From an uncultured Lachnospiraceae bacterium (GTDB taxonomy: Bacteria > Bacillota > Clostridia > Lachnospirales > Lachnospiraceae), in the NCBI GenBank assembly GCA_910585625.1, contig CAJUFQ010000015.1, positions 1 through 56,574 on the forward strand: a stretch of DNA of 56,574 nucleotides, given 5' to 3'. Of the stretch, positions 1 through 8,887 are shown piece after piece; position 1 is the first letter of the stretch, and each line of letters starts with the position of its first letter. The notes beneath the pieces were generated by a model. The model saw only the letters and a program-made list of their open reading frames with translations, was not told the DNA's origin and made no database searches. The translations under genes and the position numbers were made by a program.

Positions 1-425
1 ATGATATGGAAGAGAAAGTCCGCCGAATGGGATTAGAAGGCAATGTGCGGTTTCTTGGGAAACGCACAGACATCCATGAGCTACTGAATGCATTTGATAT
101 ATTTTTGCTTCCTTCACACCATGAGGGCCTCCCACTCGTGACGATAGAGGCACAGTCCAACGGACTGATATGCCTGCTGTCAGACGCGATTTCCAAAGAA
201 GCTGCAATCACGCAGAATGTAGAATTTATTTCTTTAAATAAAACGGCGGAATTCTGGGCTAGCCGGATTCTTTCCTACCGAAACAACTATGAGCGGACTG
301 ACATGCAAGCAGCAGTGCGGGATGCCGGGTACGACATCAACAGCATTGCGCAATGGCTTACAGAATTTTATCTCAGTCTGGAAAGCCAGGATGGCAACCG
401 CTTGGATGGGAGAAAATCACCTTAA
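1..425 (+). CDS. Glycosyltransferase family 4 (group 1), C-terminal fragment
   Basis: The 3' end of a retaining GT-B glycosyltransferase; the gene begins left of the window and is open from base 3. About 140 residues are visible. They include the C-terminal nucleotide-sugar-binding region: FLGKRTDIHELLNAFDIFLLPS, in part, followed by HHEGLPLVTIEAQ, the family's Glu-x7-Glu motif. This is a cytoplasmic enzyme that would transfer a sugar from an NDP-sugar to a lipid-linked oligosaccharide. It is first in a five-gene plus-strand run with short gaps (33 bp to the next gene), so it is probably cotranscribed with the GT2, EpsG-like and flippase genes that follow. Donor and acceptor cannot be told from the fragment. 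The family call is secure and the specific role unknown. Confidence 0.85.
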   Translation, partial: DMEEKVRRMGLEGNVRFLGKRTDIHELLNAFDIFLLPSHHEGLPLVTIEAQSNGLICLLSDAISKEAAITQNVEFISLNKTAEFWASRILSYRNNYERTDMQAAVRDAGYDINSIAQWLTEFYLSLESQDGNRLDGRKSP

Positions 426-458
426 ATATAGAAAGATTTTTCCGGGAGGAGACTGAAT

Positions 459-1457
459 ATGAAGGTGTCGGTTGTAATGGCCACTTACAATGGGGAAGGT
501 TATATCTATGAACAGATGCTCTCTATCTGCCATCAGACAATGCCGCCGGACGAAATGGTTATTTTTGACGACTGTTCTAAAGATCAGACTGTTGCAGTCA
601 TCAGGGATTTCATAGAAAGCCATGGCCTTGGAAACTGGAAGCTGACGGTCAACCAGGAAAACAAAGGCTGGATGAGGAATTTTACAGAAGCACTGAAAGA
701 AGCCCAGGGCGATTATATTTTTTTCAGCGATCAGGATGACATCTGGCTTGAAGATAAGATAGAAGTCATGACAAGCTTCATGGAAGGAAATCCTGAGATT
801 GCCTGCCTTACCGGCAAGGTGATTATGGCTGACAGCAATGGGACGGCATTAGCCGGAGAAGACGCTTCTGCAGAAGCCACGCCTGGGAAGCTTACCAGGC
901 ATCGCTTTTCTGCCTCCTTCAATACAGCCGTGATGCCAGGCTGCTCCATGTGCGTCACAAAGCAGCTGGCAGAAATCCTGGCGCAGGCAAATGTCACAAA
1001 CTGCCCCTATGACGAGCAGTGCTGCCGGCTTGGGATATTGCTGGACGGAACCTATACCCTGGACAGGCCTGTCATCCTTCACCGCTTACATGCACATAAT
1101 ACAAGCGGCTTTACGCAGGACGTCAATTTCGGCTCCTCCAGCCTGCAGAAACGGATGGAAAGTATCGCCAATAACATTGTCTGGCTGGAAAGACTATCGA
1201 GAGTCCCCGGCCTGCAGCGTCTTTTGGACGAACGGAAAAAATCCTGTGTCAGGGATACCATTTCATTCCAAAAGAAGCGGTTGGAGTTCCTGTCTGGCAG
1301 GAACATACTCCTTTTCCTCAGACTTCTGAAATATAAAAAATACTACTCAGGAATCTCAATGTATCTGGGAGATTTCTCCTATGCATTCCATATTAACAGG
1401 CTGGCCGGCAGAATCCGGAAGCGCATGAAGCTTTCACGTAAGGCGAAAAGGAAGTGA
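459..1457 (+). CDS. Glycosyltransferase family 2 (rhamnosyltransferase-like)
   Basis: A 332-residue inverting GT-A enzyme. It opens with VSVVMATYNGEGYIYEQ, has the nucleotide-binding DD at about residue 40 and the metal-binding FSDQDDIW near residue 90. The D-Q-D-D-I-W form is common in GT2 proteins annotated as rhamnosyltransferases or alpha-L-Rha transferases. The C-terminal third is basic and probably peripheral to the membrane. GGAGGAG lies 7 nt before the ATG, supporting the start. It sits between a GT4 and an EpsG-like polymerase, so it probably adds one sugar to a repeat unit. dTDP-rhamnose is a plausible donor because rmlABCD are in the same window, but that is inference. Confidence 0.88.
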   Translation: MKVSVVMATYNGEGYIYEQMLSICHQTMPPDEMVIFDDCSKDQTVAVIRDFIESHGLGNWKLTVNQENKGWMRNFTEALKEAQGDYIFFSDQDDIWLEDKIEVMTSFMEGNPEIACLTGKVIMADSNGTALAGEDASAEATPGKLTRHRFSASFNTAVMPGCSMCVTKQLAEILAQANVTNCPYDEQCCRLGILLDGTYTLDRPVILHRLHAHNTSGFTQDVNFGSSSLQKRMESIANNIVWLERLSRVPGLQRLLDERKKSCVRDTISFQKKRLEFLSGRNILLFLRLLKYKKYYSGISMYLGDFSYAFHINRLAGRIRKRMKLSRKAKRK

Positions 1458-1466
1458 TTACAAACC

Positions 1467-2513
1467 ATGAAATTACAGATTAAGACCAAGCACCTTATTA
1501 ATTTCCTCACAGCAGCCCCCTTAGCCGTGTTCATGTGGCTGCTGTTTGCTTTAAATACAAGCAATGTCGATATGGCTAATTATGAGCAGCGGTTCCGTTA
1601 TGGGACGACTGAATTTGCCGAGAGCGGCTTCAATGCCTTCATAAATGCCTGCAAATTTTTAGGGGCTGACTCCTACCAGGGATTCCTTTGCGTCTTATCC
1701 TTCATACTGCTTGCCGTCATATTCTGCTGCACATTGAAGTTCACGGATCATGCCGCCTCCATACTGGCGTTATTCTGCTTCTATCCATTCCTGCTGTTCT
1801 GCATAGAAGTCAGGTTTTCCATCTCCTTTTGCATTGTGTTAGTCGCTGTTTTGGTTCTGGCCAGAGGCTATAGGCATAGCATACCTATATTCATTGGGCT
1901 TATCCTGCTTGCAACGCTGTTCCACTCATCCTCAATGCTTTACTTCCTGCTAGCCTTTTATAAAGCAGATATCAGCCACAAGAAAAAATTTTACATCATC
2001 ATGCTACTGACAGCCGCAGCCATCGTACTGACCTACACGCCCTTGGCATACCGTCTGGCAGCCCTGGTTTCTGGCGGCTCCTCTAAGATAACGGCGTGGT
2101 TCACAAGGCATGGGCGCTTTGGCATGGTAATCCCTATTGCTGAGCAGACGATATCCTATCTGGTTTTCAAGTACGCCTACCGAATGAAGAAAAAATATGG
2201 AATCCAGACGGCAATCAATGCAGATATCTTATATGAACTGAACCTACTGATGTTTATTTTGGTACCCTGTTACTTCATAAATAATACCTTTTTCCGGTTA
2301 TATAGGGTGTTCCTTTTTGTGAATACGATTTTCTATTCTGAAATCATATACCATAGGAAGGGGGATGGAAGCTGGAAGATTACGAGGCTTGGGATGCTGA
2401 ACGCCCTGCAGATACTCTTCCTGTCATTCCTGGAGATTTTTTCAAGGCCTGACGTATGGACGCCCTTTTTTGAGAATAATTTGTTTTTAGACAAACTAGG
2501 AGAATTCTTTTGA
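1467..2513 (+). CDS. EpsG family membrane protein, probable polysaccharide polymerase
   Basis: A 348-residue polytopic protein with about 9-10 hydrophobic segments starting near residue 12. The N-terminal region (an MANYEQRF segment after the first membrane span, then a GFNAFI segment) matches the EpsG/Wzy-like family of Gram-positive exopolysaccharide loci. Such proteins are thought to polymerise lipid-linked repeat units at the outer face of the membrane. It starts 9 bp after the preceding stop, with AAGGAAG upstream, and lies between two glycosyltransferases and ahead of a flippase. That is the expected arrangement of a Wzx/Wzy-type unit. No catalytic residue can be assigned from sequence alone. 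EpsG-like is likely; strict polymerase function is inferred from context. Confidence 0.8.
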   Translation: MKLQIKTKHLINFLTAAPLAVFMWLLFALNTSNVDMANYEQRFRYGTTEFAESGFNAFINACKFLGADSYQGFLCVLSFILLAVIFCCTLKFTDHAASILALFCFYPFLLFCIEVRFSISFCIVLVAVLVLARGYRHSIPIFIGLILLATLFHSSSMLYFLLAFYKADISHKKKFYIIMLLTAAAIVLTYTPLAYRLAALVSGGSSKITAWFTRHGRFGMVIPIAEQTISYLVFKYAYRMKKKYGIQTAINADILYELNLLMFILVPCYFINNTFFRLYRVFLFVNTIFYSEIIYHRKGDGSWKITRLGMLNALQILFLSFLEIFSRPDVWTPFFENNLFLDKLGEFF

Positions 2514-2541
2514 CTACTCTTGAGAAACGTGAGGTGAAATC

Positions 2542-3558
2542 ATGGGCCAACGGCAGACAGAAATGAACAATATGCATCAGGCAAAAATCAGTGTCATAAT
2601 ACCGGTTTATAATGTAGAAACCTATCTTGAAAGATGCGTAGAAAGCGTCTTAAATCAATCTTTCGCGGATTTTGAAGTTATTTTGGTTGATGACGGGTCA
2701 ACAGATAGCTCGGGTAAAATCTGCGACACTTTTTCAGAAAAATTTCAAAATGTAAAAACCTTTCATATAGATAATGCGGGGGTTTCTTCTGCACGTAATT
2801 GTGGGATTGAATACTCAAACAGTGAGTATATTGTTTTTGTTGACAGTGACGATTATATAGACAAATTTATGCTCGATAAATTATACTGTGAAGTACATGA
2901 ACATGACGTTGATTTATGTTTGTGTGGTTATACGCAAATATTCGCAGATAAAAACGTAGATGTATTGCCAGAAGATGGCACTTATGATTTTCAGGAATTT
3001 CTTGACGTGATGAAATATTGGAAATTAAATTGCGTCATTGGTTCTCCATGTAATAAAATATATAACAGAAGCGTTATAGAAAAACATCAAATTCGTTTCA
3101 GAATAGACATGAACTATGCAGAGGACTATTTGTTTAATATAAATTATTTTATGCATATTCACAAAATCAGGGTGTTAGGAAAAAGCTACTATAATTATTA
3201 CAAAGAAACTCCAAATTCACTTAGCAAGAAAAACTATCTAAATCCTGATATAGTTTGGGAAAATCAGGTTTATGTATTCAATGAACTAAAAAATCTGCTC
3301 TTGGCGCACCAGGTTGAGATAGATTACCATAATGTTTTAGGAGATATGGTATGCGATATCGTTTGTATTAATTTTTTACAGAGGGTGAATAAATATGGAT
3401 TTAGGAAAAGCACATTATGGATTAATTCTCTGCATGGAAACAAATTGATTGAACTATCTTTTCGAAGCACAAAAAAAATCAGTCAGGTACGTTTCTTAAA
3501 CATAATATATAAGTATGTTCGATTTGTTTATCACTATACTTCATGTAGATTAGCATGA
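2542..3558 (+). CDS. Glycosyltransferase family 2, AT-rich
   Basis: A 338-residue GT-A protein. Its conserved N-terminal core is ISVIIPVYNVETYLERCVES, then ILVDDGSTDSS and the metal-binding FVDSDDYID near residue 100. The class resembles EpsJ/CpsJ-type GT2 enzymes of capsule loci. The ATG is preceded by GAGGTGA at good spacing; a second Met nine residues in is possible but has a weaker site. The gene is visibly richer in A and T, in third positions as well, than the flanking 459-2513 genes and than most of the window. The flippase that follows shares this. That suggests the pair arrived separately from its neighbours. Acceptor and donor are unknown. Confidence 0.88.
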   Translation: MGQRQTEMNNMHQAKISVIIPVYNVETYLERCVESVLNQSFADFEVILVDDGSTDSSGKICDTFSEKFQNVKTFHIDNAGVSSARNCGIEYSNSEYIVFVDSDDYIDKFMLDKLYCEVHEHDVDLCLCGYTQIFADKNVDVLPEDGTYDFQEFLDVMKYWKLNCVIGSPCNKIYNRSVIEKHQIRFRIDMNYAEDYLFNINYFMHIHKIRVLGKSYYNYYKETPNSLSKKNYLNPDIVWENQVYVFNELKNLLLAHQVEIDYHNVLGDMVCDIVCINFLQRVNKYGFRKSTLWINSLHGNKLIELSFRSTKKISQVRFLNIIYKYVRFVYHYTSCRLA

Positions 3559-3609
3559 TTCTTCTCAAAAAAATGAAATATGCTATAACAATCAAGGACT
3601 GGAAAAACT

Positions 3610-5154
3610 ATGATACTGGAAAAAACACGAAATACGATAAGAAATAGCTTTTGGGGCACTATTGGAAATATAGTTACCATAATATTTCCTTTTGCTGTCA
3701 GAACAATACTCATCAAAGAATTAGGCTCTGAATACCTAGGCCTGAACAGTTTATTTACGTCTATTTTGACAGTGCTTAACATTACCGAATCCGGCGTCGG
3801 AAGCGCCATTGTCTACAGTATGTACAAACCATTGGCAGAAGATAATACGGACTTAATCTGCGCCCTCCTTAATTTTTATAAAAAAATCTATAGGTTCATG
3901 GGTCTGTTGATTTTGGGCATCGGCTGTTGCCTGATTCCGTTTTTGAATTATTTTATCCATGGTAATGTGCCAGCTGATATCAGTATCTACATTTTATATT
4001 TGCTGTATCTCGCAAATACAGCGGTATCTTATTGGCTTTTTGCCTACAAGAATTCTATTTTAATCATATACCAGAGAAACGACATAAACAGTAAAATTTT
4101 GATCGTCCTCAATGTGCTTATGTATTGTACCCAAATGCTGATTCTCATTTTGACGCGCAATTACTATATGTATGTTTTGGTGATGCTGCTGTTTACCATA
4201 TGCAATAATATTATTCCAGCAATTTATATCAAAAAAACATATCCGCAATATGTCTGCAGAGGACAAATAAGCAAAGAACTAAAAACAGATATCAAAACAA
4301 ATGTTTCCGGATTGCTAATGACAAGGATTGCCACTATAACCAGAAATTCTTTTGACAGCATTATTATATCTGCCTTTCTTGGGCTGACTGCTGTTGCCGT
4401 TTATAACAACTATTATTATATCATGAACGCCCTGGCAAGGCTGCTCCTGGTGTTCACTACATCAATATCTGCCGGTATCGGAAACAGTATTTCCACCAAC
4501 ACTCCAGAAAAAAATTTAGAGGACATGAGAATTATTAATTTTTGGTATATATGGATTGCAGGATGGTTCACTGTCTGTCTCGGATGTCTATACCAGCCTT
4601 TTATGCAGATATGGGTTGGTAAATCCTTTATGCTTTCTGATAGCGTTATGTGGATGTGTGCGTTATACTTTTTAGTATCACGGGTTACAGAGATACAAGG
4701 ACAATACTTTGATGCTGCCGGGCTATGGTGGCTCAGACGATGGTATTCTATGGCAGAAGTTATCGCAAATATTATTTTAAATATATGCCTTGGATATTAT
4801 TTTGGGATTCCCGGAATTATTTTGGCAACGATTATGACTATATTTTTTATTAACTTTCTGGGTTCTGCAAGAATTATTTTTAAAAATTATTATAAACATG
4901 GGCTTAAGGCATATTTACAAGAACAAGCATATTATATCTGTATAACAGCAGGCGTCGCATTTACAACATGGATTATTTGCAAAGCTATCTTATTTACAGA
5001 TACAACACCCGGGTTATATATGACCCTATTTGTCCGGGCCATAATATGTATTGTTATACCAAATGTACTTTTTCTGGTAATATATAAGAGAACAAGAATG
5101 TTCCGCAAAGCTTACCCCTGGCTGAAACATAGATTAAAAATAACCCATGGATAA
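3610..5154 (+). CDS. Oligosaccharide flippase (Wzx-type, MOP superfamily)
   Basis: A 514-residue protein with 12-14 predicted hydrophobic helices. The N-terminal pattern (RNSFWGTIGNIVTIIFPFAV, then a GLNSLFTSILTVLNITESG region) is typical of capsule or teichuronic-type Wzx flippases in Firmicutes. It should move undecaprenyl-diphosphate-linked repeat units across the membrane for the EpsG-like polymerase encoded upstream. AAGGA precedes the ATG. The coding sequence is AT-rich like the preceding GT2. It ends at 5154, only 2 bp from the stop of the convergent sugar-transferase gene, with no clear terminator between, so the two transcripts probably overlap. A second, unrelated-looking flippase is at 45921-47411. 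Confidence 0.9.
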   Translation: MILEKTRNTIRNSFWGTIGNIVTIIFPFAVRTILIKELGSEYLGLNSLFTSILTVLNITESGVGSAIVYSMYKPLAEDNTDLICALLNFYKKIYRFMGLLILGIGCCLIPFLNYFIHGNVPADISIYILYLLYLANTAVSYWLFAYKNSILIIYQRNDINSKILIVLNVLMYCTQMLILILTRNYYMYVLVMLLFTICNNIIPAIYIKKTYPQYVCRGQISKELKTDIKTNVSGLLMTRIATITRNSFDSIIISAFLGLTAVAVYNNYYYIMNALARLLLVFTTSISAGIGNSISTNTPEKNLEDMRIINFWYIWIAGWFTVCLGCLYQPFMQIWVGKSFMLSDSVMWMCALYFLVSRVTEIQGQYFDAAGLWWLRRWYSMAEVIANIILNICLGYYFGIPGIILATIMTIFFINFLGSARIIFKNYYKHGLKAYLQEQAYYICITAGVAFTTWIICKAILFTDTTPGLYMTLFVRAIICIVIPNVLFLVIYKRTRMFRKAYPWLKHRLKITHG

Positions 5155-5156
5155 TA

Positions 5157-5774
5157 CTATGTAGTCTTATTCCCCTGAAATTCCTCCATGGTGGCCGCCG
5201 TCTCGCTGCTGATGCCTTCATGGCACAGCACGGTTCCCATGGTTTTTAGGATAATCTTAACGTCGCCCCAGAACGTTACATTTTCCACGTATTTCACATC
5301 CCATTCAAACTTCTCTTCCCAGCCGATGCTGTTCCTCCCATTTACCTGTGCCAACCCGGTAATCCCCGGCCTCACGTCATGCCTGTGACGCTGCCTCTCA
5401 CTATATAAAGGCAGATAGCGAACCAGCAACGGCCTGGGGCCGACAATGCTCATATCGCCCTTTAAAATATTGAGCAGTTCTGGGAGTTCATCCAGACTGG
5501 TGCTTCTCAGCTTTTTCCCGAAAGGCGTCAGCCGCACCTCATCCGGCAATAAGTTTCCATCGGCGTCTGTTTCATCCGTCATGGTCCGAAACTTATACAT
5601 ATGGAAAATCTTGCCGTCCTTCCCCGGACGTTCCTGCCGGAAGATTACCGGGCTTCCCAGTCTTTTTCGCACCAAAACGGCCACCGCCAGGAATACCGGG
5701 CTTAAAACAATCACCGCCGCCAGTGACAACATCATATCTATGGCTCTTTTCAGATACTGTTTATATATACACAT
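5157..5774 (-). CDS. pglC: Monotopic phosphoglycosyl transferase (PglC-like initiating sugar-phosphate transferase)
   Basis: A 205-residue small phosphoglycosyl transferase, close to PglC in length (about 200). It has one hydrophobic N-terminal segment (about residues 12-35), a KFRTM motif near 61-65, the catalytic Asp-Glu dyad at D95/E96 within SLDELPELLN, and the MSIVGPRP motif at 108-115. It should transfer a sugar-1-phosphate, probably diNAc-bacillosamine phosphate, from UDP to undecaprenyl phosphate on the cytoplasmic face. That makes it the committed first step. It is last in the order pglF-pglE-AAA-pglD-pglC, with 12 bp after the pglD-like gene, which supports a bacillosamine-type donor. 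The symbol is by family and context; substrate is inferred. A larger, polytopic relative lies at 27650-29011. Confidence 0.85.
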   Translation of the reverse strand: MCIYKQYLKRAIDMMLSLAAVIVLSPVFLAVAVLVRKRLGSPVIFRQERPGKDGKIFHMYKFRTMTDETDADGNLLPDEVRLTPFGKKLRSTSLDELPELLNILKGDMSIVGPRPLLVRYLPLYSERQRHRHDVRPGITGLAQVNGRNSIGWEEKFEWDVKYVENVTFWGDVKIILKTMGTVLCHEGISSETAATMEEFQGNKTT

Positions 5775-5786
5775 ACTCTCATCCCT

Positions 5787-7061
5787 TTATATCTTTCTCG
5801 CAGGAACTCCCACATAAGTGCCGCTCTCCGTAATGTCCTTCACTACTACCGCTCCTGCACCTACCGTGACTTCCCCGCAGATGCTGACATTGTTGCTTAC
5901 CACCGCCCCTGCGCCTATCCACGTACCATTTCCGACCTTCACATTCCCGGCAAGATGAGCGCCGACTGCAATATGTACATAATCTCCAATCCGGCATTCA
6001 TGGTCTATGGAAGATGCAGTATTGACGATGACCCCTTTTCCCAGCGACACTCCCGCCTGGATGCACGCCCCCGCCATCACGACGGTCCCAGCCCCTATCT
6101 GAGGCATTTCATACGGCAAAGATGCCTGGGGATGGATTAAGGAGACCACAGACATCCCTTCTGCTTCATACGCCTCCTGCAGACGCTTGCGGACAGAAGC
6201 ATTTCCTATCGCGACAATCACGTCAGAATCGCCCTTATGACGAAAAACATCCTGACTCCCCCCAATTACCGGCCCATCCTCCGCCTGATCCGGATTATCA
6301 TCTGCAAACTGTATCTCCTGGTAATACCCTATGCAGGAAGCAAGGTCTTTTATGACTTTTCCATGGCCGCTACTCCCCACAACCAAAAGCCTTTTATACC
6401 CCCCCCCGGTATGTTGGGAGGTTTTGACAGATTTTGCCGGAACCCCCATAGCAACGCATCCGCCAGGTATCGGGCGCACCACAACAGCGCCAGCTCCTAC
6501 AATCGTATCTTCGCCTATGGCGATTCCCTGGATAATCTTACTGCCCGTCCCCAGTTCAGTTCTCTGCCCCACCTGGACATTCCCGGAAATATTTACCCCT
6601 GGGTAAACTGTCACAAACGATCCTATTGCTGCATCATGCCCTATAGTGCAAGATAAATTGACAATCGCAAAATCGCCTATGGTAATATTCACCGTAAATA
6701 TATTCCCTGCACAGATAATATTGCCTTCTCCTATCTGAAGAAACCCTGACATCTGCACATCCGGGTCAACAAGATTCGGGAATTGAAAATTCCCGATAGC
6801 CTTTATCCTGTCTGCAATCTTCTCCCTTGTCCTGGCGGAACCGACTGCAATGGCCACGGATATTTCACTGCCATATTCCCGCAGTTTATCTATGCCGCCC
6901 AATACTCTGCAGCCATTAATCATGGTCTGCGGCTCCACCCCATCGTCCAGGTATCCGACAAGCTCCCACGTCAGGGCTTTCTGGTTGATGCGTTCAATCA
7001 GCCACTGGACTTCCCTGCCGAATCCCCCTGCTCCAACTATTAAAATCTTCTTTGTTTCCAT
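5787..7061 (-). CDS. pglD: Tandem fusion of two PglD/NeuD-like sugar O/N-acyltransferases
   Basis: A 424-residue protein, twice the usual PglD/NeuD length (about 200-220), with two complete copies. Copy 1 (about 1-215) has nucleotide-binding GAGGFGREV at 10-18 and left-handed beta-helix hexapeptides with GHDAAIG (His142). Copy 2 (about 222-424) has GSSGHGKVI, very close to the classical PglD GASGHGKV, and DHECRIG (His354). His in these turns is the catalytic base in PglD, so both copies look active. Each ends with a V-x-GVPA-type motif. The start is the ATG at 7061, with GGGGAGGTGAGG just upstream; the frame is open to a GTG at 7088 without such a site. In PglD the reaction is acetyl-CoA-dependent N-acetylation of UDP-4-amino-sugar. 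The role of the first copy is unknown. Confidence 0.87.
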   Translation of the reverse strand: METKKILIVGAGGFGREVQWLIERINQKALTWELVGYLDDGVEPQTMINGCRVLGGIDKLREYGSEISVAIAVGSARTREKIADRIKAIGNFQFPNLVDPDVQMSGFLQIGEGNIICAGNIFTVNITIGDFAIVNLSCTIGHDAAIGSFVTVYPGVNISGNVQVGQRTELGTGSKIIQGIAIGEDTIVGAGAVVVRPIPGGCVAMGVPAKSVKTSQHTGGGYKRLLVVGSSGHGKVIKDLASCIGYYQEIQFADDNPDQAEDGPVIGGSQDVFRHKGDSDVIVAIGNASVRKRLQEAYEAEGMSVVSLIHPQASLPYEMPQIGAGTVVMAGACIQAGVSLGKGVIVNTASSIDHECRIGDYVHIAVGAHLAGNVKVGNGTWIGAGAVVSNNVSICGEVTVGAGAVVVKDITESGTYVGVPARKI

Positions 7062-7125
7062 CTTCCTCACCTCCCCATGCCGCCGCACTCTTTTTCTTTC
7101 TCATTTTATGATATTTTTTGAACGT

Positions 7126-8853
7126 TTACAATCCGTGCATTTCTGGAAACTCCTCGTCTGCCATTACCACGCATTCCTTACGGAAAAAACAGATTCCATA
7201 TGCCGTGACGTCCTCATACCCCTCCAGCTGTAACTCCTCTTTGTACTTTTTCTCCCGAATCTGGAGAATCGCCGCCTTACATCCTTCCTCCATGCTGTGA
7301 AAACTTTTCACCGCCTTAAGCTCCAAGACAATGGCTCTTCCCTTGCGTATCCTGGGCGTCTTTAAGATAATATCTGCACGCCCAAGCCCTGCTTCGCGAT
7401 TGGACATCACGCGGTATTTCCTATTCTGCCCCAACAACCCGGCCAGGAACCCATGGTAGTAGCTTTCCCCATAATCAAAATAACTGATGGTCTCTTCTAA
7501 AAACCCGCAAATTTCCTGTTCCATTGTGTCTGTGTCTCCTTCCTCAATCGCTGTATAAAGTGGCGACATCTGAAAACTTTTCCGTTTCTTGTCGAACCAC
7601 ACAGAAATTGTATTCTCATAAATATAGGACACTTCCATGTTGGGGATTGCCATCGTGACGAAACGGTTGACGCCTTCCTGGCGCATGGAAATCTTCTTCA
7701 TATATCCGGTAAAAAACAGGAAATTCCATAAGTTATCCTCGGAATCATAAATACTGTCGTAAGTGATGTCCTCATGGATGGTCTTCTCAATCGATCCTCC
7801 ATTCATCAAATGCTCCAACTGCCCCTGCATCGTTTCATCCCCAGCGTCAATCCGCTCCACCAGGCTTTTCACGATGCTGTTAGCGCTGGTATTTGCCCAA
7901 TACGGAACCATGAGTGCATCTCTGTCCAAAATATGCTCCTTCACAAAGCAGATGATGCTCCACGGGTTGTAAACCTCTGTATTGCCAAAACAGTAGCCGT
8001 CATACCACTGCTTTACAATGTCATGTTTTCCTTCCATCCCATATATTTCCAGCATAGCGTCCACTTCCTGCTGCACAAACCCAAAATACTCCCCGTAGTC
8101 GTTCCGCATGATAGAAATTACTTCGAGATTATTAAGGCCAGTAAAAATCGACTCCCGCGAAACCCGCAGGCATCCAGTGATAACGGCAAACTCCAGGTAG
8201 GGATTCGTCTTGAGCGCGGACTCGAACAGCGAGCGGATGAATACCACCATCTGGTCATAAAACCCTCGGAAATAAGAGTTTTCAAGAGGCACATCATACT
8301 CATCAATCAGAATGACGCAATTCTTCCCATATGCTTGGGAGAGACAGCTTGACAGGAAAGCAAGGCTATCAAAAAAATTACTGTCCTCTGCACGTCTTCC
8401 ACAAATAGCTTCATATTTTTCCGCGTCCTCTACACGTTTAAGCTTTCCACGCACTGCTTCCGCGTGCCTCTGAAACTCCCAAACAATGGCCTCTTTCAGG
8501 CAGGCAAACGCCATCTCGAAATCATTCTGCTTGGCGGATTTCAAGGTCAGCATGATGACAGGGTACTGTCCCATTTCTTTCGTGTATGTTTCCCCGGCAT
8601 CCATAATCGAAAGCCCGGAGAAAAGCCCGGCATTCTTCTTGTTCTGTTCCGCATTCCCGGTATCCTCAAAATAATATTTGAGCATGCTTAAGTTCAAAGT
8701 CTTCCCAAAACGCCTGGGGCGGGTGAATAAGTTCAACTCCCCTTTGCGGTCAAGTAAATCTTTTATCATCAGTGTTTTATCTACATAATAGTAACCCTTA
8801 TTGATTAATTTTTCAAAATTATCTACACCGACCGGCAACGGCTGGTACACCAT
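7126..8853 (-). CDS. AAA-ATPase_like / PD-(D/E)XK nuclease-superfamily protein
   Basis: A 575-residue protein of the AAA-ATPase_like (PF09820-type) plus PD-(D/E)XK (PF08011-type) family. The N-terminal ATPase has the family's FTRPRRFGKT loop (GKT at 50-52) and a Walker-B-like LIDEYD at 182-187. The C-terminal domain has GRADIIL followed by IVLELKAV, the D...ExK pattern of a restriction-like nuclease fold. Such genes occur in many copies in Lachnospiraceae and Bacteroidetes genomes and their function is not established. It lies between pglE-like and pglD-like genes, same strand, with gaps of 34 and 64 bp, and no sugar-pathway role is evident. It may be a hitchhiking or mobile family member. 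The family call is firm and the function unknown. Confidence 0.85.
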   Translation of the reverse strand: MVYQPLPVGVDNFEKLINKGYYYVDKTLMIKDLLDRKGELNLFTRPRRFGKTLNLSMLKYYFEDTGNAEQNKKNAGLFSGLSIMDAGETYTKEMGQYPVIMLTLKSAKQNDFEMAFACLKEAIVWEFQRHAEAVRGKLKRVEDAEKYEAICGRRAEDSNFFDSLAFLSSCLSQAYGKNCVILIDEYDVPLENSYFRGFYDQMVVFIRSLFESALKTNPYLEFAVITGCLRVSRESIFTGLNNLEVISIMRNDYGEYFGFVQQEVDAMLEIYGMEGKHDIVKQWYDGYCFGNTEVYNPWSIICFVKEHILDRDALMVPYWANTSANSIVKSLVERIDAGDETMQGQLEHLMNGGSIEKTIHEDITYDSIYDSEDNLWNFLFFTGYMKKISMRQEGVNRFVTMAIPNMEVSYIYENTISVWFDKKRKSFQMSPLYTAIEEGDTDTMEQEICGFLEETISYFDYGESYYHGFLAGLLGQNRKYRVMSNREAGLGRADIILKTPRIRKGRAIVLELKAVKSFHSMEEGCKAAILQIREKKYKEELQLEGYEDVTAYGICFFRKECVVMADEEFPEMHGL

Positions 8854-8887
8854 GCCTTATCACGCCCCTTTCTACTTTCTCCGGGAA

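Noticed and set aside
5145..5191. CCATGGA...TCCATGG inverted repeat between the convergent genes as a terminator
   Set aside because: The stem is only 7 bp with a 33-nt loop and no T run on either side.
7126..8853. AAA/PD-(D/E)XK gene as a transposase or restriction enzyme
   Set aside because: No terminal inverted repeats or target duplications were seen around it, and there is no methyltransferase or specificity partner. It fits the AAA-ATPase_like family better.
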